DNA of 64,000 nt. It comes from Phycisphaerae bacterium (GTDB lineage Bacteria > Planctomycetota > Phycisphaerae > Sedimentisphaerales > UBA12454). Under the pieces are notes generated by a model. The model did not search any database. It was not told the DNA's origin and was given only the letters and a program-made list of their open reading frames with translations. Shown here piece after piece: positions 15,064 to 23,147 of this stretch. The stretch's first letter is position 1, and each line of letters begins with the position of its first letter. The translations under genes were made by a program, and so were the position numbers. The stretch lies in NCBI GenBank assembly GCA_041652575.1, contig JBAZHC010000001.1, forward strand, positions 276,393-340,392. The letters run 5' to 3'.

Positions 15064-17352
15064 ATGAGCACTATTTACCAAAAAAGACCCGATATCAAAG
15101 ACATAATTTTGTCGATGTTTTTGTTTTTATGTCTTGCGCCTTTTCTTTATGCGGCAGTTGATACTTCCGTACAGGATATTAACGGTCAATTGAAAATCAA
15201 TCGCTGGACACTTCTCAATTCCACTGACGAGCAGATACGGATAGATACGGCGGTTGAACTGCTCAAAAGCGATGAATCTGCGACAAGACAGGTTCTGCTC
15301 GAAGCTCTTGCCTCGAACGATAATGCCGCCGCACAGAGTTCCATTTGCAGGGCGATAAGTAAGTTCAGAAGCACCCCGCAGCTTATTCCTGATAAAGAAG
15401 ATTTTATCGGACCGTTGTTTAATATCCTCAAAGGTCAAAATACCGAAGTGGCAACACTTGCAGCTCAGGCCTCTTTGATTTTTACATACAAAGAGGTTAG
15501 GGGCCGGCTTGATGATATAATAAAAAATCCCGACCTGCCTGCTGCGGCAAAAAAGAATGCGATTTATGCCATTCAGATTCGTCCAGATAAAGAGACTGTT
15601 CCGCTGCTTATAGGTCTGCTCGACAGCGACGAGACGGTAGTAGCTTCTGCGGCGGCGGACGCTTTACAAAGATGGCTGCCGATAGGCAAAGACAGGCAGC
15701 AATGGCAGAAGATTCGCAGGGATATAGAAAGGGGCCGGATAGATATTGTGCGTGAAAGACTGCTTGCCCAGCAGGACAGGGTGCGTCAGCTTAACGACGA
15801 TATTTTAAAATGGCAGAAAAGATATCTGACGTCACTGGATAATATCTATCAGGCGACTGCGGATGATAACGCTCGCGCAAAATTTGTCGCCGATAATCTT
15901 GTTTTTGAACACAGTTCGGTCAAGCTCTGGGCGATTGAAAAGATTAATATGTGGCAAAAGAGCGGCAAGCCTTTGCCTCTTGATGTTTTCCAAAAACCGC
16001 TTGTCGTACTTATTTCCGATGCTAACCCTGCGGTGAGACTTGCCGCGGCGAAGCTGCTCGGACTGCTTACCAATATCAATTCGGCCGATGCCCTGCTGGT
16101 TCAGCTCAAGGCAGAAACTGAAATGGATGTTAAAACAGAGATACTTATCGCGCTGGGACATGTCTGTAATTTTGCTCTTTCGCCCGGAGCGGAAGTGAAA
16201 ATAAATCCGCAGGTCAGGATTGAAACCATGAATATCGCTGCCGAGTTTTTCAAGGATAACAATCCTGTGATAGCGGCGGAGGTTATTCGTAATCTGCTTT
16301 TACAGAACGGCCTTGATACGTCCCGCGTGAAACCTTATTTCGAGCTTATTGCCGCCAGTTACCGCAAGACGACTGACGAACAGGCCAAGGCCCGCCTTCT
16401 CGAAGAAATGGCACGATTATGCGGCAGCGACAGTTTTTACAAAGATATTGCGGGCGAAGTCTTCAGGGATATTTTTCTTGGCGCCATAGACGACAAAAAC
16501 GACCAGATTGCGGCGCCTGCCGTTACAGGTCTTTTGAGAGTTGACCAGGCCGGAGCTTTCGAGATACTCAAAAGCAGGGGCTTTACCAGTCATTCGAGCA
16601 GCAAAATACGCGACGAACTTATTTCCGCGGCCGGTCAGATTGGTACCCAGCAGGATCTTGACTGGCTCGGCAATCTGACGACTACGGCTTCGGCGGATAC
16701 GGAGCGTCAGCGGGCCGCCGATGCGATGATGAATATCTTTCAGTTCTGCAAGACCGACGTCCTGATTTCGTGGGCTCAGCAGTTATCGAGTCTTGCCAAA
16801 TCGAAAAAAGATGAATTTCTTCTTGCAAGGTCCCGGGCTTTATTTGAAGCGGCAGAAAAGAAAGCAGAAACCGAGCAGGACGCTAATTCGCTGTTTTCTC
16901 TGCGGCGTACGCTTGCCGAACATTATGCCGCCACGTCGCTGTACGGCCTGGCTGCGAAATATTATGGGATGCTTCTGTTGACAACGACAGACCCGAATGA
17001 AAAAGAACAATTGACCGCCAAACTGCTTGAAGTGAATTTACGTTCAGGTCAGACGGAATCTGCCAAGCAGCTTTTGGCCAATGTCCTGCTTTCGTCCGAT
17101 ATCGGGCCGGATAAGGAAATTTCGAAGGTGCTCGACAAGTATTTTACGGAGAATAACCAGAGCCAGGCGGCAAAACAGATTTTCCGTGCTCTTGTTGCCG
17201 TGCAAATTCCCGCCGGTGGTAAATATCCGTTGTGGTCCGGACAGATTAAGAAATGGCAAAAACTTCTGGCAATTGCTTCTATTGTGCCTGCAGGGCCGAA
17301 TACCCCGGCAGTTCCGGCGGACCAGAATTCAAAAAGTACGAGTCCTGACTGA
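15064..17352 (+). CDS. Secreted or periplasmic HEAT-repeat protein
   Basis: From the ATG at 15064 (a GTG at 15040 is also possible) the product has 762 residues. A signal peptide (about 15-35, ILSMFLFLCLAPFLYAA) is followed by many HEAT-like helical pairs. Examples are PLLIGLLDSDETVVASAAAD and VVLISDANPAVRLAAAKLLG. The C-terminal third is TPR-like (LAEHYAATSLYGLAAKYYGM) and ends in a proline/asparagine-rich tail. Such solenoids bind other proteins, but no enzyme domain is visible. It sits after murG but is probably a separate unit. Confidence 0.7.
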   Translation: MSTIYQKRPDIKDIILSMFLFLCLAPFLYAAVDTSVQDINGQLKINRWTLLNSTDEQIRIDTAVELLKSDESATRQVLLEALASNDNAAAQSSICRAISKFRSTPQLIPDKEDFIGPLFNILKGQNTEVATLAAQASLIFTYKEVRGRLDDIIKNPDLPAAAKKNAIYAIQIRPDKETVPLLIGLLDSDETVVASAAADALQRWLPIGKDRQQWQKIRRDIERGRIDIVRERLLAQQDRVRQLNDDILKWQKRYLTSLDNIYQATADDNARAKFVADNLVFEHSSVKLWAIEKINMWQKSGKPLPLDVFQKPLVVLISDANPAVRLAAAKLLGLLTNINSADALLVQLKAETEMDVKTEILIALGHVCNFALSPGAEVKINPQVRIETMNIAAEFFKDNNPVIAAEVIRNLLLQNGLDTSRVKPYFELIAASYRKTTDEQAKARLLEEMARLCGSDSFYKDIAGEVFRDIFLGAIDDKNDQIAAPAVTGLLRVDQAGAFEILKSRGFTSHSSSKIRDELISAAGQIGTQQDLDWLGNLTTTASADTERQRAADAMMNIFQFCKTDVLISWAQQLSSLAKSKKDEFLLARSRALFEAAEKKAETEQDANSLFSLRRTLAEHYAATSLYGLAAKYYGMLLLTTTDPNEKEQLTAKLLEVNLRSGQTESAKQLLANVLLSSDIGPDKEISKVLDKYFTENNQSQAAKQIFRALVAVQIPAGGKYPLWSGQIKKWQKLLAIASIVPAGPNTPAVPADQNSKSTSPD

Positions 17353-17423
17353 TATTGCCGCGAATTTATAGTCTGTAATTATCCTTGAATTGTCCTGTCA
17401 AATCTGCAAGAATCTCCTGCCTG

Positions 17424-18077
17424 ATGATTTCCGATTTTACAAAATATAAACATATTATATGGGACTGGAACGGCACATTGCTTGACGATGCATGGCTGTG
17501 TGTGGAGATACTCAACCGGATGCTTGTTCGCCGGAAAATGGAAACAACGACCCTGGCCCGGTACCAGACGGACTTCGATTTTCCTGTGGTGAATTATTAC
17601 CTCAGGCTCGGCTTTGATTTTAATAAAGAATCTTTCGATGAAATTGCCCGTGAATATATCCACGATTATGAATCGCAGCGGTTCAGGTGCAGTTTGCGGG
17701 AGGGGGTCATCGATGTCATAAAAGCGCTGAAAGCCCGCGGTTTTTTGCAGTCGGTTCTTTCCGCTTCGCAGCGGTCATCATTAATTGAGGCGCTGGAGAT
17801 GTTTGGTTTGAAGGATTTTTTCGAGAATGTCGCCGGCCTTGACGACTATTACGCTCACAGCAAGGTCGATGCCGGCAAAGAATTGCTGAAGAACCTGTCG
17901 GCAAACAATAAAGAAATTCTTCTTATTGGCGATACGACGCATGATTACGAGGTGGCGTGTGAGTTGGGAGCCGATTGTCTGCTGCTGCCCGCCGGCCATC
18001 AATCCAGAGAAAGACTTGCCGGTGCAGGCGCAAAAGTGTGTAATAATCTTAACGAAGCTTTAAAAAGCCTGTTTTAA
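17424..18077 (+). CDS. HAD-family hydrolase (phosphoglycolate phosphatase-like)
   Basis: The ATG at 17424 is preferred because it places the catalytic motif IIWDWNGTLLDD (nucleophile Asp, second Asp two residues later) near residue 12. The alternative start is 17385. Motif II is SVLSASQRSS, and motif III/IV is SKVDAGKELL and LLIGDTTHDYEVACELGADC. The cap is alpha-helical (subclass I). The likely substrate is a small sugar phosphate or phosphoglycolate. It is convergent with rpmH, whose stop lies 8 bp away. Confidence 0.85.
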   Translation: MISDFTKYKHIIWDWNGTLLDDAWLCVEILNRMLVRRKMETTTLARYQTDFDFPVVNYYLRLGFDFNKESFDEIAREYIHDYESQRFRCSLREGVIDVIKALKARGFLQSVLSASQRSSLIEALEMFGLKDFFENVAGLDDYYAHSKVDAGKELLKNLSANNKEILLIGDTTHDYEVACELGADCLLLPAGHQSRERLAGAGAKVCNNLNEALKSLF

Positions 18078-18084
18078 CGTCCAT

Positions 18085-18222
18085 TTACGTATTTCTCAGC
18101 TTAAGCGACCTGCCTATGCGTCTTCTTCTTTTCATGATATTTCTACCGGTTTTGGTTCTCATTCTTGTCAGAAAACCGCTTTTGCGTTTCTTTTTAACCT
18201 TACTTATACGATGATTTTCCAT
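18085..18222 (-). CDS. rpmH: 50S ribosomal protein L34
   Basis: This 45-residue, highly basic protein is easily missed because of its size. The core SGFLTRMRTKTGRNIMKRRR followed by RIGR matches bL34 (GFRxRMxTxxGRxVLxxRRxKGR). The N-terminus MENHRISKVKKKRK departs from the usual MKRTFQPS. GGAG lies 8 nt before the ATG, and a near-consensus promoter lies at 18258-18285. It is not beside rnpA or dnaA, its usual partners, and seems monocistronic. Confidence 0.9.
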   Translation of the reverse strand: MENHRISKVKKKRKSGFLTRMRTKTGRNIMKRRRRIGRSLKLRNT

Positions 18223-18257
18223 TGTGTCTCCGAACCTATCATTTATTTTAGGGGCTT

Positions 18258-18285
18258 ATTATAAGGAATCCTGTGCTTTTGACAA
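18258..18285 (-). promoter_or_regulatory. Strong sigma-70 promoter for rpmH
   Basis: On the minus strand TTGTCA (18285-18280), 16 bp and a perfect TATAAT (18263-18258) give a start about 30 nt before rpmH. Confidence 0.75.
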
Positions 18286-18300
18286 GAGTTTTTATGCTTT

Positions 18301-18945
18301 TCACCGTAAATAAGGATTATGTGCTTTTTCCTGTTTTATAGTGGTATTTTCCCCATGTCCTGGCAGAACTGCCGTATCGTCAGGCAGAAGGAGTAATTTA
18401 TTTTTGATGCCTTCAATAAGCTGTTTAAAACATTTTTCTATGTCATATCCGGGAAAATCAGTCCTTCCGACCGACCCTGAAAAGAGCGTATCGCCGCTGA
18501 AGAGAATTTTTTCATCGCTGTTGTAAAGGCAAATCCCGCCCTGCGTATGGCCGGGCGTGTGCAGAATGGAAAATTTCACATCCGCAAATTCAATCCGCCC
18601 TTGGTCTTCCAAAAGGATGTCGGCCGGCGAGCTTTCAATTTTCCTGCCCAGAAAACTGGAAAAATTGCTTACAGAATCACCGAGCATATAAGCATCGGCT
18701 TTATGAATACATATTTTGATATTGCTGAAGTTTTGCTGCAGCAGAGCGGCACCTGCGATATGGTCAACGTGTCCATGAGTGAGAATCAGAGCCTGGGGAT
18801 TGAGTTTTTTCTTCTTTAAAAAATCTATTAACGGCTCCGAGCTGAACCCGGTATCGATAATAATACAGTTTACAGCTTTTTCATTTTTACGGACCACATA
18901 ACAGTTGTTCCCGTATTCGCCTAAAACCAGTCTGTCAATCTGCAT
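18301..18945 (-). CDS. MBL-fold metallo-hydrolase (glyoxalase II-like)
   Basis: This 214-residue metallo-beta-lactamase-fold protein carries the zinc motif THGHVDHIAG (HxHxDH), a downstream HTPGHTQGGICLY, SGDTLFSGSVGRTDFPG and a final LPGHGENTT. These match the glyoxalase II/YcbL-type hydrolases, which cleave thioesters such as S-lactoylglutathione. Length fits the short YcbL form without the C-terminal helical domain. Start support: GGAG 8 nt upstream and a promoter at 18971-18998. Confidence 0.85.
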   Translation of the reverse strand: MQIDRLVLGEYGNNCYVVRKNEKAVNCIIIDTGFSSEPLIDFLKKKKLNPQALILTHGHVDHIAGAALLQQNFSNIKICIHKADAYMLGDSVSNFSSFLGRKIESSPADILLEDQGRIEFADVKFSILHTPGHTQGGICLYNSDEKILFSGDTLFSGSVGRTDFPGYDIEKCFKQLIEGIKNKLLLLPDDTAVLPGHGENTTIKQEKAHNPYLR

Positions 18946-18970
18946 TTATAACTCCTATTTAAAGAGACAA

Positions 18971-18998
18971 ACTATATCAGGATAAAATGTTTTGTCAA
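18971..18998 (-). promoter_or_regulatory. Sigma-70 promoter for the MBL hydrolase
   Basis: A consensus TTGACA (18998-18993 on the minus strand), a 16-bp spacer and TATAGT (18976-18971) lie just upstream of the MBL gene. Confidence 0.7.
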
Positions 18999-19147
18999 AT
19001 ACTTGCGGTATTTTGAGTGTTTTATAAGACTTACATTGACAGAGTGGTAATTTTCTTTAAAACTGACTTCAGTGATACTGTTTTCCTGTCGATTTGATGG
19101 GTGGAAGTTTTTGCGCGAATTATGTTTTTGATGTGAAGGAACGAACG

Positions 19148-20110
19148 ATGGCGGATATTTCCCGTGAACAGCTTGCTCATGACCTTTTCAGAAGGTATGA
19201 AGGCAATCCGATACTCGAAGCAAAGGACTGGCCCTATCCTGTCAATTCAGTTTTTAATCCTGCGGCGATAAAACTTCCTGACTGCACATTGCTGCTGGCA
19301 CGCGTCGAGGATATGAGAGGATTTTCCCACCTGACTTTATGTAAGAGCAAAGACGGCCTTACAAACTGGCAGATTGATGATAAGCCCACGATGGAAGCCG
19401 ACCACGACTCGCGGGAGGAACGATGGGGACTGGAAGACCCGCGAATTGTCTGGCTCGAAGAGCAGGGACATTTCGGGATAACTTACGTATCATTCAGCGA
19501 AGGCGGGCCTCTTGTTTCGCTTGCAATAACCAAGAATTTCCACACATTTTCGAGAATGGGCGCGATGCTTCCGCCGGAAGACAAAGACGCCTGTCTTTTC
19601 CCGCGAAGATTCAACGGCCGGTTCGCTCTCATTCACCGTCCAATCGTCCAGGGAGAAGCACATATCTGGCTTAGTATGTCGCCTGATTTGAAACATTGGG
19701 GCGACCACAGAGTTCTTTTGCGAACCCGTCACGCCTTCTGGGACGGCCAGCGGATAGGTCTTGCCGCCCAGCCGATAGAGATTCCCGAAGGCTGGCTGAT
19801 TTTCTATCACGGCGTAAGAGCTACCACAGCAGGACAGATATATCGAATCGGTATAGCACTGCTGGACCTTGAGCAGCCGTGGAAGGTGCTTCGCAGAAGC
19901 GAGGAATGGGTTCTCGGCCCGCGGGCGGACTATGAGAGAATCGGCGATGTAAGCGATGTTGTTTTCGTTACCGGCGCAACGGTTAACGAAGAGAATAACC
20001 GCCTGTATCTTTATTATGGCGCAGCGGACGACAAAATTGCCGTGGCAATGGCCAATATGGATGCGATTCGCGAATATATAATGATGTGCCCGGAAGTTGA
20101 CAGCGATTAA
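19148..20110 (+). CDS. GH130-family glycoside phosphorylase/hydrolase
   Basis: From the ATG at 19148 (AAGGA upstream; an ATG at 19094 is in frame but poorly supported) the protein has 320 residues with the five-bladed beta-propeller signature of GH130. Visible motifs are NPILEAKDWPYPVNSVFNPA, RVEDMRGFSHLTLCKSKDG, WGLEDPRIVWL (catalytic-region Asp) and KDACLFPRRFNGRFALIHRP. Another is YYGAADDKIAVA near the end. GH130 enzymes phosphorolyse or hydrolyse beta-1,2- or beta-1,4-mannosides in the cytoplasm. The exact substrate cannot be read from sequence. Monocistronic. Confidence 0.88.
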   Translation: MADISREQLAHDLFRRYEGNPILEAKDWPYPVNSVFNPAAIKLPDCTLLLARVEDMRGFSHLTLCKSKDGLTNWQIDDKPTMEADHDSREERWGLEDPRIVWLEEQGHFGITYVSFSEGGPLVSLAITKNFHTFSRMGAMLPPEDKDACLFPRRFNGRFALIHRPIVQGEAHIWLSMSPDLKHWGDHRVLLRTRHAFWDGQRIGLAAQPIEIPEGWLIFYHGVRATTAGQIYRIGIALLDLEQPWKVLRRSEEWVLGPRADYERIGDVSDVVFVTGATVNEENNRLYLYYGAADDKIAVAMANMDAIREYIMMCPEVDSD

Positions 20111-20118
20111 ACAATTTC

Positions 20119-20841
20119 TTACTTTTGTGTCTTCACAAAATCCGCAGGTATATTCATATCGAATACGGAATTTTTGACGGCTGTCGAAGTATCAATTTGA
20201 GATAGTTTTATTGTTATTTTCTCGTCTTCACTGGTTACTGCCGAAAAATCACAGGGGAGAGAATTTACGGGGTTTATCGTTATTTCAATATGTTTATATG
20301 TCTTGAAAAATTTCGAGTTTTCCTTCGGTATCAGGCACAGCACGCTTTGCGAAACAGTTATATTAAACTGCCCGGTCATTTCATCTGGTTTCGCCAGGCC
20401 GATAATCGGAAAATAATCCTGCACCAGCTCGAAAGGTTCGATAGGCTTGTCTTTCGAGAGCTGTTCTGTTATCGCGGACTTGCCCTGGTAATCGATTTTT
20501 GTCAGCTTCATTCCGTCGAAGATGTAATCTTCTCTGTAATTGAGCCGCGGGGACTGGTCCTGTTTTATAGTTAAAAAATTCATCCTCAGCGCGGTGCAGT
20601 TAACGTCTTTAACATAAAAAATATCGCCTGTTCGGATAGTCTGCGTATCGAATAACGGCTGAGCGTGTATGTATTCGACCTGAGCGGTTAATTGCCGGAG
20701 TTTGGCGACGGCGGAATTCAGTTTTTCTATTGTTTGAATGACTTCTTTTTGCACCGGCAGATTGCTGTCATTAGGTTCGCCGCCAAAGCTGACACTCTGA
20801 CATACAAGTAAAACGATAAGTATTACGATTTTATTTTTCAT
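20119..20841 (-). CDS. Exported LolA-like protein
   Basis: This 240-residue protein has an N-terminal signal peptide (KIVILIVLLVCQSVSFGG). The body resembles the LolA/outer-membrane lipoprotein carrier fold (DIFYVKDVNCTALRMNFL, DYIFDGMKLTKID, then a C-terminal beta region ending VFDMNIPADF). In Planctomycetota, LolA-like proteins of this type may carry lipids across the periplasm. Its ATG overlaps the stop of the upstream HAD gene (ATGA, 4 bp), indicating translational coupling. Confidence 0.65.
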   Translation of the reverse strand: MKNKIVILIVLLVCQSVSFGGEPNDSNLPVQKEVIQTIEKLNSAVAKLRQLTAQVEYIHAQPLFDTQTIRTGDIFYVKDVNCTALRMNFLTIKQDQSPRLNYREDYIFDGMKLTKIDYQGKSAITEQLSKDKPIEPFELVQDYFPIIGLAKPDEMTGQFNITVSQSVLCLIPKENSKFFKTYKHIEITINPVNSLPCDFSAVTSEDEKITIKLSQIDTSTAVKNSVFDMNIPADFVKTQK

Positions 20842-21452
20842 TCTTCTGAGTTCTGTGTTCCGAGTTCTGTATTCTGTTTTATTATATCAATGATTTGGGT
20901 CAGTTTGTCAATCGTATAATCCGCAAAGTCGGTGAACTGCCGGGATTGTTCCGAATTTTTCATCCAGACCGCCGTGGCGCCGGCCGCTTTTGCGCATTGC
21001 AGGTCGAAAAGATAGTCTCCCACGACAAGCGTTTCCTGTGGTCTGACATTGAAATGCCTGCATAGCATTTTTACTCCGAACGGGTCCGGCTTTACAGGGC
21101 CGTCGTTCCTGTCGAAAATAGCGTCGAATTCGATATTGTGTTTTTGGGCCACTGCCGAGGCGTTGCTGCGGGTATTTCGCGTCAATACGCCGATAGGCAT
21201 TTTCATCTGCCGGAGTATTCGTAGAGTTTCGGCGGCGCCTTTGTTCAATGTCGAATGTTCGATTGCCGCCTGTTCGTGTTTGTACAGGATTTCTTCCGCT
21301 TTTTTTCTCTCGGCTTCAGACATTTTTTCCATTGCCTCAAGAAGCGGCTCTGAATTGGCGGGAAGACCTATCTCTTTTCTTAGCCTGTCGAAATCCAGAT
21401 ATGGTTCTGTTATCGTGCCGTCCAAATCGAATATTATTGCTTTGATTTTCAT
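20838..21452 (-). CDS. HAD-family phosphatase (phosphoglycolate phosphatase/Gph-like)
   Basis: This 204-residue protein has motif I IIFDLDGTITEPYLDFDRLR, motif II GVLTRNTRSNA and motif III KPDPFGV. Motif IV is VVGDYLFDLQCAKAAGA. The cap is alpha-helical. The last ten or so residues (NTELGTQNSEE) are encoded by a short-word repeat (20842-20880). This shows the gene's 3' end was extended or rewritten by repeat DNA. It is coupled to the LolA-like gene by a 4-bp overlap. The substrate is not determined. Confidence 0.85.
   Translation of the reverse strand: MKIKAIIFDLDGTITEPYLDFDRLRKEIGLPANSEPLLEAMEKMSEAERKKAEEILYKHEQAAIEHSTLNKGAAETLRILRQMKMPIGVLTRNTRSNASAVAQKHNIEFDAIFDRNDGPVKPDPFGVKMLCRHFNVRPQETLVVGDYLFDLQCAKAAGATAVWMKNSEQSRQFTDFADYTIDKLTQIIDIIKQNTELGTQNSEE
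20842..20880. repeat. GAGTTCTGTGTTCC short-word tandem repeat
   Basis: Two to three degenerate copies of a 14-bp word (on the minus strand ACAGAACTCGGAACACAGAA) cover the 3' end of the HAD gene, up to the coupled LolA-like start. Confidence 0.6.
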
Positions 21453-21482
21453 TGCACCAATGACTATTCACTATCAACTAAT

Positions 21483-21540
21483 TTGTTTGGCCCCCGCCGC
21501 TTAGGGCGGGATTTTGTCATTCCCGCAGGGGCGGGAATCT
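21483..21540. repeat. Intergenic composite double-palindrome element (copy C)
   Basis: This is the reverse-oriented counterpart of the mnmE copy. TTGTTTGGCCCCCGCC begins it. CCCGCC (21493-21498) pairs with GGCGGG (21505-21510). ATTCCCGC (21519-21526) can then pair with GCGGGAAT (21531-21538). It lies between the HAD gene and the PEP-CTERM gene and defines the free-standing unit as about 58 bp. Confidence 0.85.
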
Positions 21541-21565
21541 ATACTATAAATTATCATATTTCCCC

Positions 21566-21593
21566 TTGCTTGTCAGCAGAAAACGGCTATAAT
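21566..21593 (+). promoter_or_regulatory. Promoter for the PEP-CTERM gene
   Basis: TTGCTT (21566-21571), 16 bp, then a perfect TATAAT (21588-21593). It lies about 110 bp before the preferred ATG at 21704. Confidence 0.55.
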
Positions 21594-21703
21594 AGAAGCA
21601 GTTATCAATGGAGAAGGAAGAAAATGAGAGGTTGTTTGAGGATTTCCCGTCTATTTACAATTCAGCGGTATTTCTACGCATATTATTTGGGAAGGAAGAG
21701 GAA

Positions 21704-22480
21704 ATGAAAAATGTAAGACTGACAATTTGTTTAACGGCGGCGGTTCTGTTTATGGCAGCCGGTCAGGGGTTTGGCATAGCGTTCAATGATGGAGGAACGT
21801 ACAATATCAATTATACAATTAATGATGGTGTCTACGTGGATGAAGCAGATGAAGCATCGGGAATGCAAACTACACTTAATTTGCTTGAAGGTGGGTCGAT
21901 AAATTCGGTTTTGGTTGCCTTCCACAACAGCCAGGTAACGATAACCGGTGGGACGGTAGGCAGTGTGGTGCAAACCTACGACAGTAGCCAAGTCAAGATG
22001 TTCGGAGGGACGGTTAATGCTTTGTATGCTTGCGGCAACAGTCAGATAACAATGTCCGGCGGGACGGTGGGTGATGCTTTGTATGCCACCAACAACGGCC
22101 AGTTAACGATAACCGATGGGACGTTAGGCTTTGGTTTGTCCGCCAGCGGGGACAGCCGGGTAACGATGTCCGGCGGGACTATAGCAAGAGGGAGTTTGTA
22201 TTTTGGGATGCAGTTGCAGGAGCAAATGATTCTGGCAATCAGTGGTTTTGATTTTGCTATTGACGGAATACATGTTGGTTTTGGCGAAATTACAAGCCAG
22301 CTTGGTGGTATCTGGTATAACGATCCTGTAAGAAGACTTACTGGCACACTTGCAAACGGCGATAAATTCGACAACCAGTTTCTAATTGGCAATACGGCCA
22401 AAATTGTTCTTGTCCCCGAACCCGCCACGCTTTTACTTCTCGGCTTGGGTGGATTGGTTTTGAGAAGAAAAAATCATTAA
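21704..22480 (+). CDS. PEP-CTERM-anchored beta-solenoid surface protein
   Basis: The ATG at 21704 has a strong ribosome site (AAGAGGA) and begins a signal peptide (LTICLTAAVLFMAAGQGFG); an ATG at 21608 is in frame but lacks one. The middle holds five imperfect repeats of about 19-21 residues (e.g. NSQVTITGGTVG, NSQITMSGGTVG, DSRVTMSGGTI), typical of a right-handed beta-helix. The C-terminus is the sorting signal VPEPATLLLLGLGGLVLRRK. PEP-CTERM tails are cut by an exosortase and direct proteins to the cell surface or matrix. No exosortase is in the window. Confidence 0.88.
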   Translation: MKNVRLTICLTAAVLFMAAGQGFGIAFNDGGTYNINYTINDGVYVDEADEASGMQTTLNLLEGGSINSVLVAFHNSQVTITGGTVGSVVQTYDSSQVKMFGGTVNALYACGNSQITMSGGTVGDALYATNNGQLTITDGTLGFGLSASGDSRVTMSGGTIARGSLYFGMQLQEQMILAISGFDFAIDGIHVGFGEITSQLGGIWYNDPVRRLTGTLANGDKFDNQFLIGNTAKIVLVPEPATLLLLGLGGLVLRRKNH

Positions 22481-22582
22481 CACTTTTTTGGTCGGATGGT
22501 TTTAATTCAAGGAAGATTTTGATATCATCGTGGAATTGGAAGGCCTGTGTTTCCCGTTTTATACAGACTGGATAACATTGTT

Positions 22583-23053
22583 ATGAATAGTAAAATAATA
22601 AAAAACCTATCATTATTGTTAAAACTTACCGGTATAATAACGATTGGTATAGGACTTATCCTTGGATTTACAGATTTGAAAGGATATTTGAAAAATAAAC
22701 ACCGTATAGAAATTATAAATTGGGTACTCAACTCAAATACCGGAATGTCTCTTGAACAACCAGCAGCAAAAGAATTTATGAAGAAATTTCCACCACCATC
22801 AGGTGAAAAAGAAAAAAATCTCACTCACCTAACTAAAAGCGTGATGAAATATGAAATTGGTGGTATCTCATCCGCGTCAGTCAATTATATGAGAAAAGAT
22901 ACATATAGAACTAGCCATGTGGCAACACTGGAAGAAATTCGTAATTGGGCAAATGAAACCCCTTATCCATGGATTTCTTGGTGGATAACATTAGTTGGTT
23001 TTGTAGCATTAATAGGCGATTTTATCATTGAAAAGAAAATAAAAATTTCATAA
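22583..23053 (+). CDS. Small two-helix membrane protein, unknown function
   Basis: From the ATG at 22583 (or 22547) the product has about 156 residues. It has a membrane helix near the N-terminus (LLKLTGIITIGIGLILGFTD) and another near the C-terminus (WISWWITLVGFVALIGDFII). The soluble middle is charged (KFPPPSGEKEKNL). No ribosome site is clear. AT-rich composition and lack of recognisable relatives suggest an accessory gene. Confidence 0.5.
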   Translation: MNSKIIKNLSLLLKLTGIITIGIGLILGFTDLKGYLKNKHRIEIINWVLNSNTGMSLEQPAAKEFMKKFPPPSGEKEKNLTHLTKSVMKYEIGGISSASVNYMRKDTYRTSHVATLEEIRNWANETPYPWISWWITLVGFVALIGDFIIEKKIKIS

Positions 23054-23126
23054 CAAGGCGATCAAGCAGAATGCCCGCTTCTCGGATTTGCCCTTTGGCG
23101 AACGCCACAACTCAAAACTAAAATTT

Positions 23127-23147
23127 TTTCTTTGTGCCTTTGTGGCT
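23127..23147. repeat. Half-copy of the CTTTGTGCCTTTGTGGC repeat
   Basis: A single arm of the CTTCGTGTCTT/TAGTGGC-type repeat lies at the 3' end of the LysR gene. The two-armed form lies just upstream of the same gene at 24044-24112. Confidence 0.5.
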
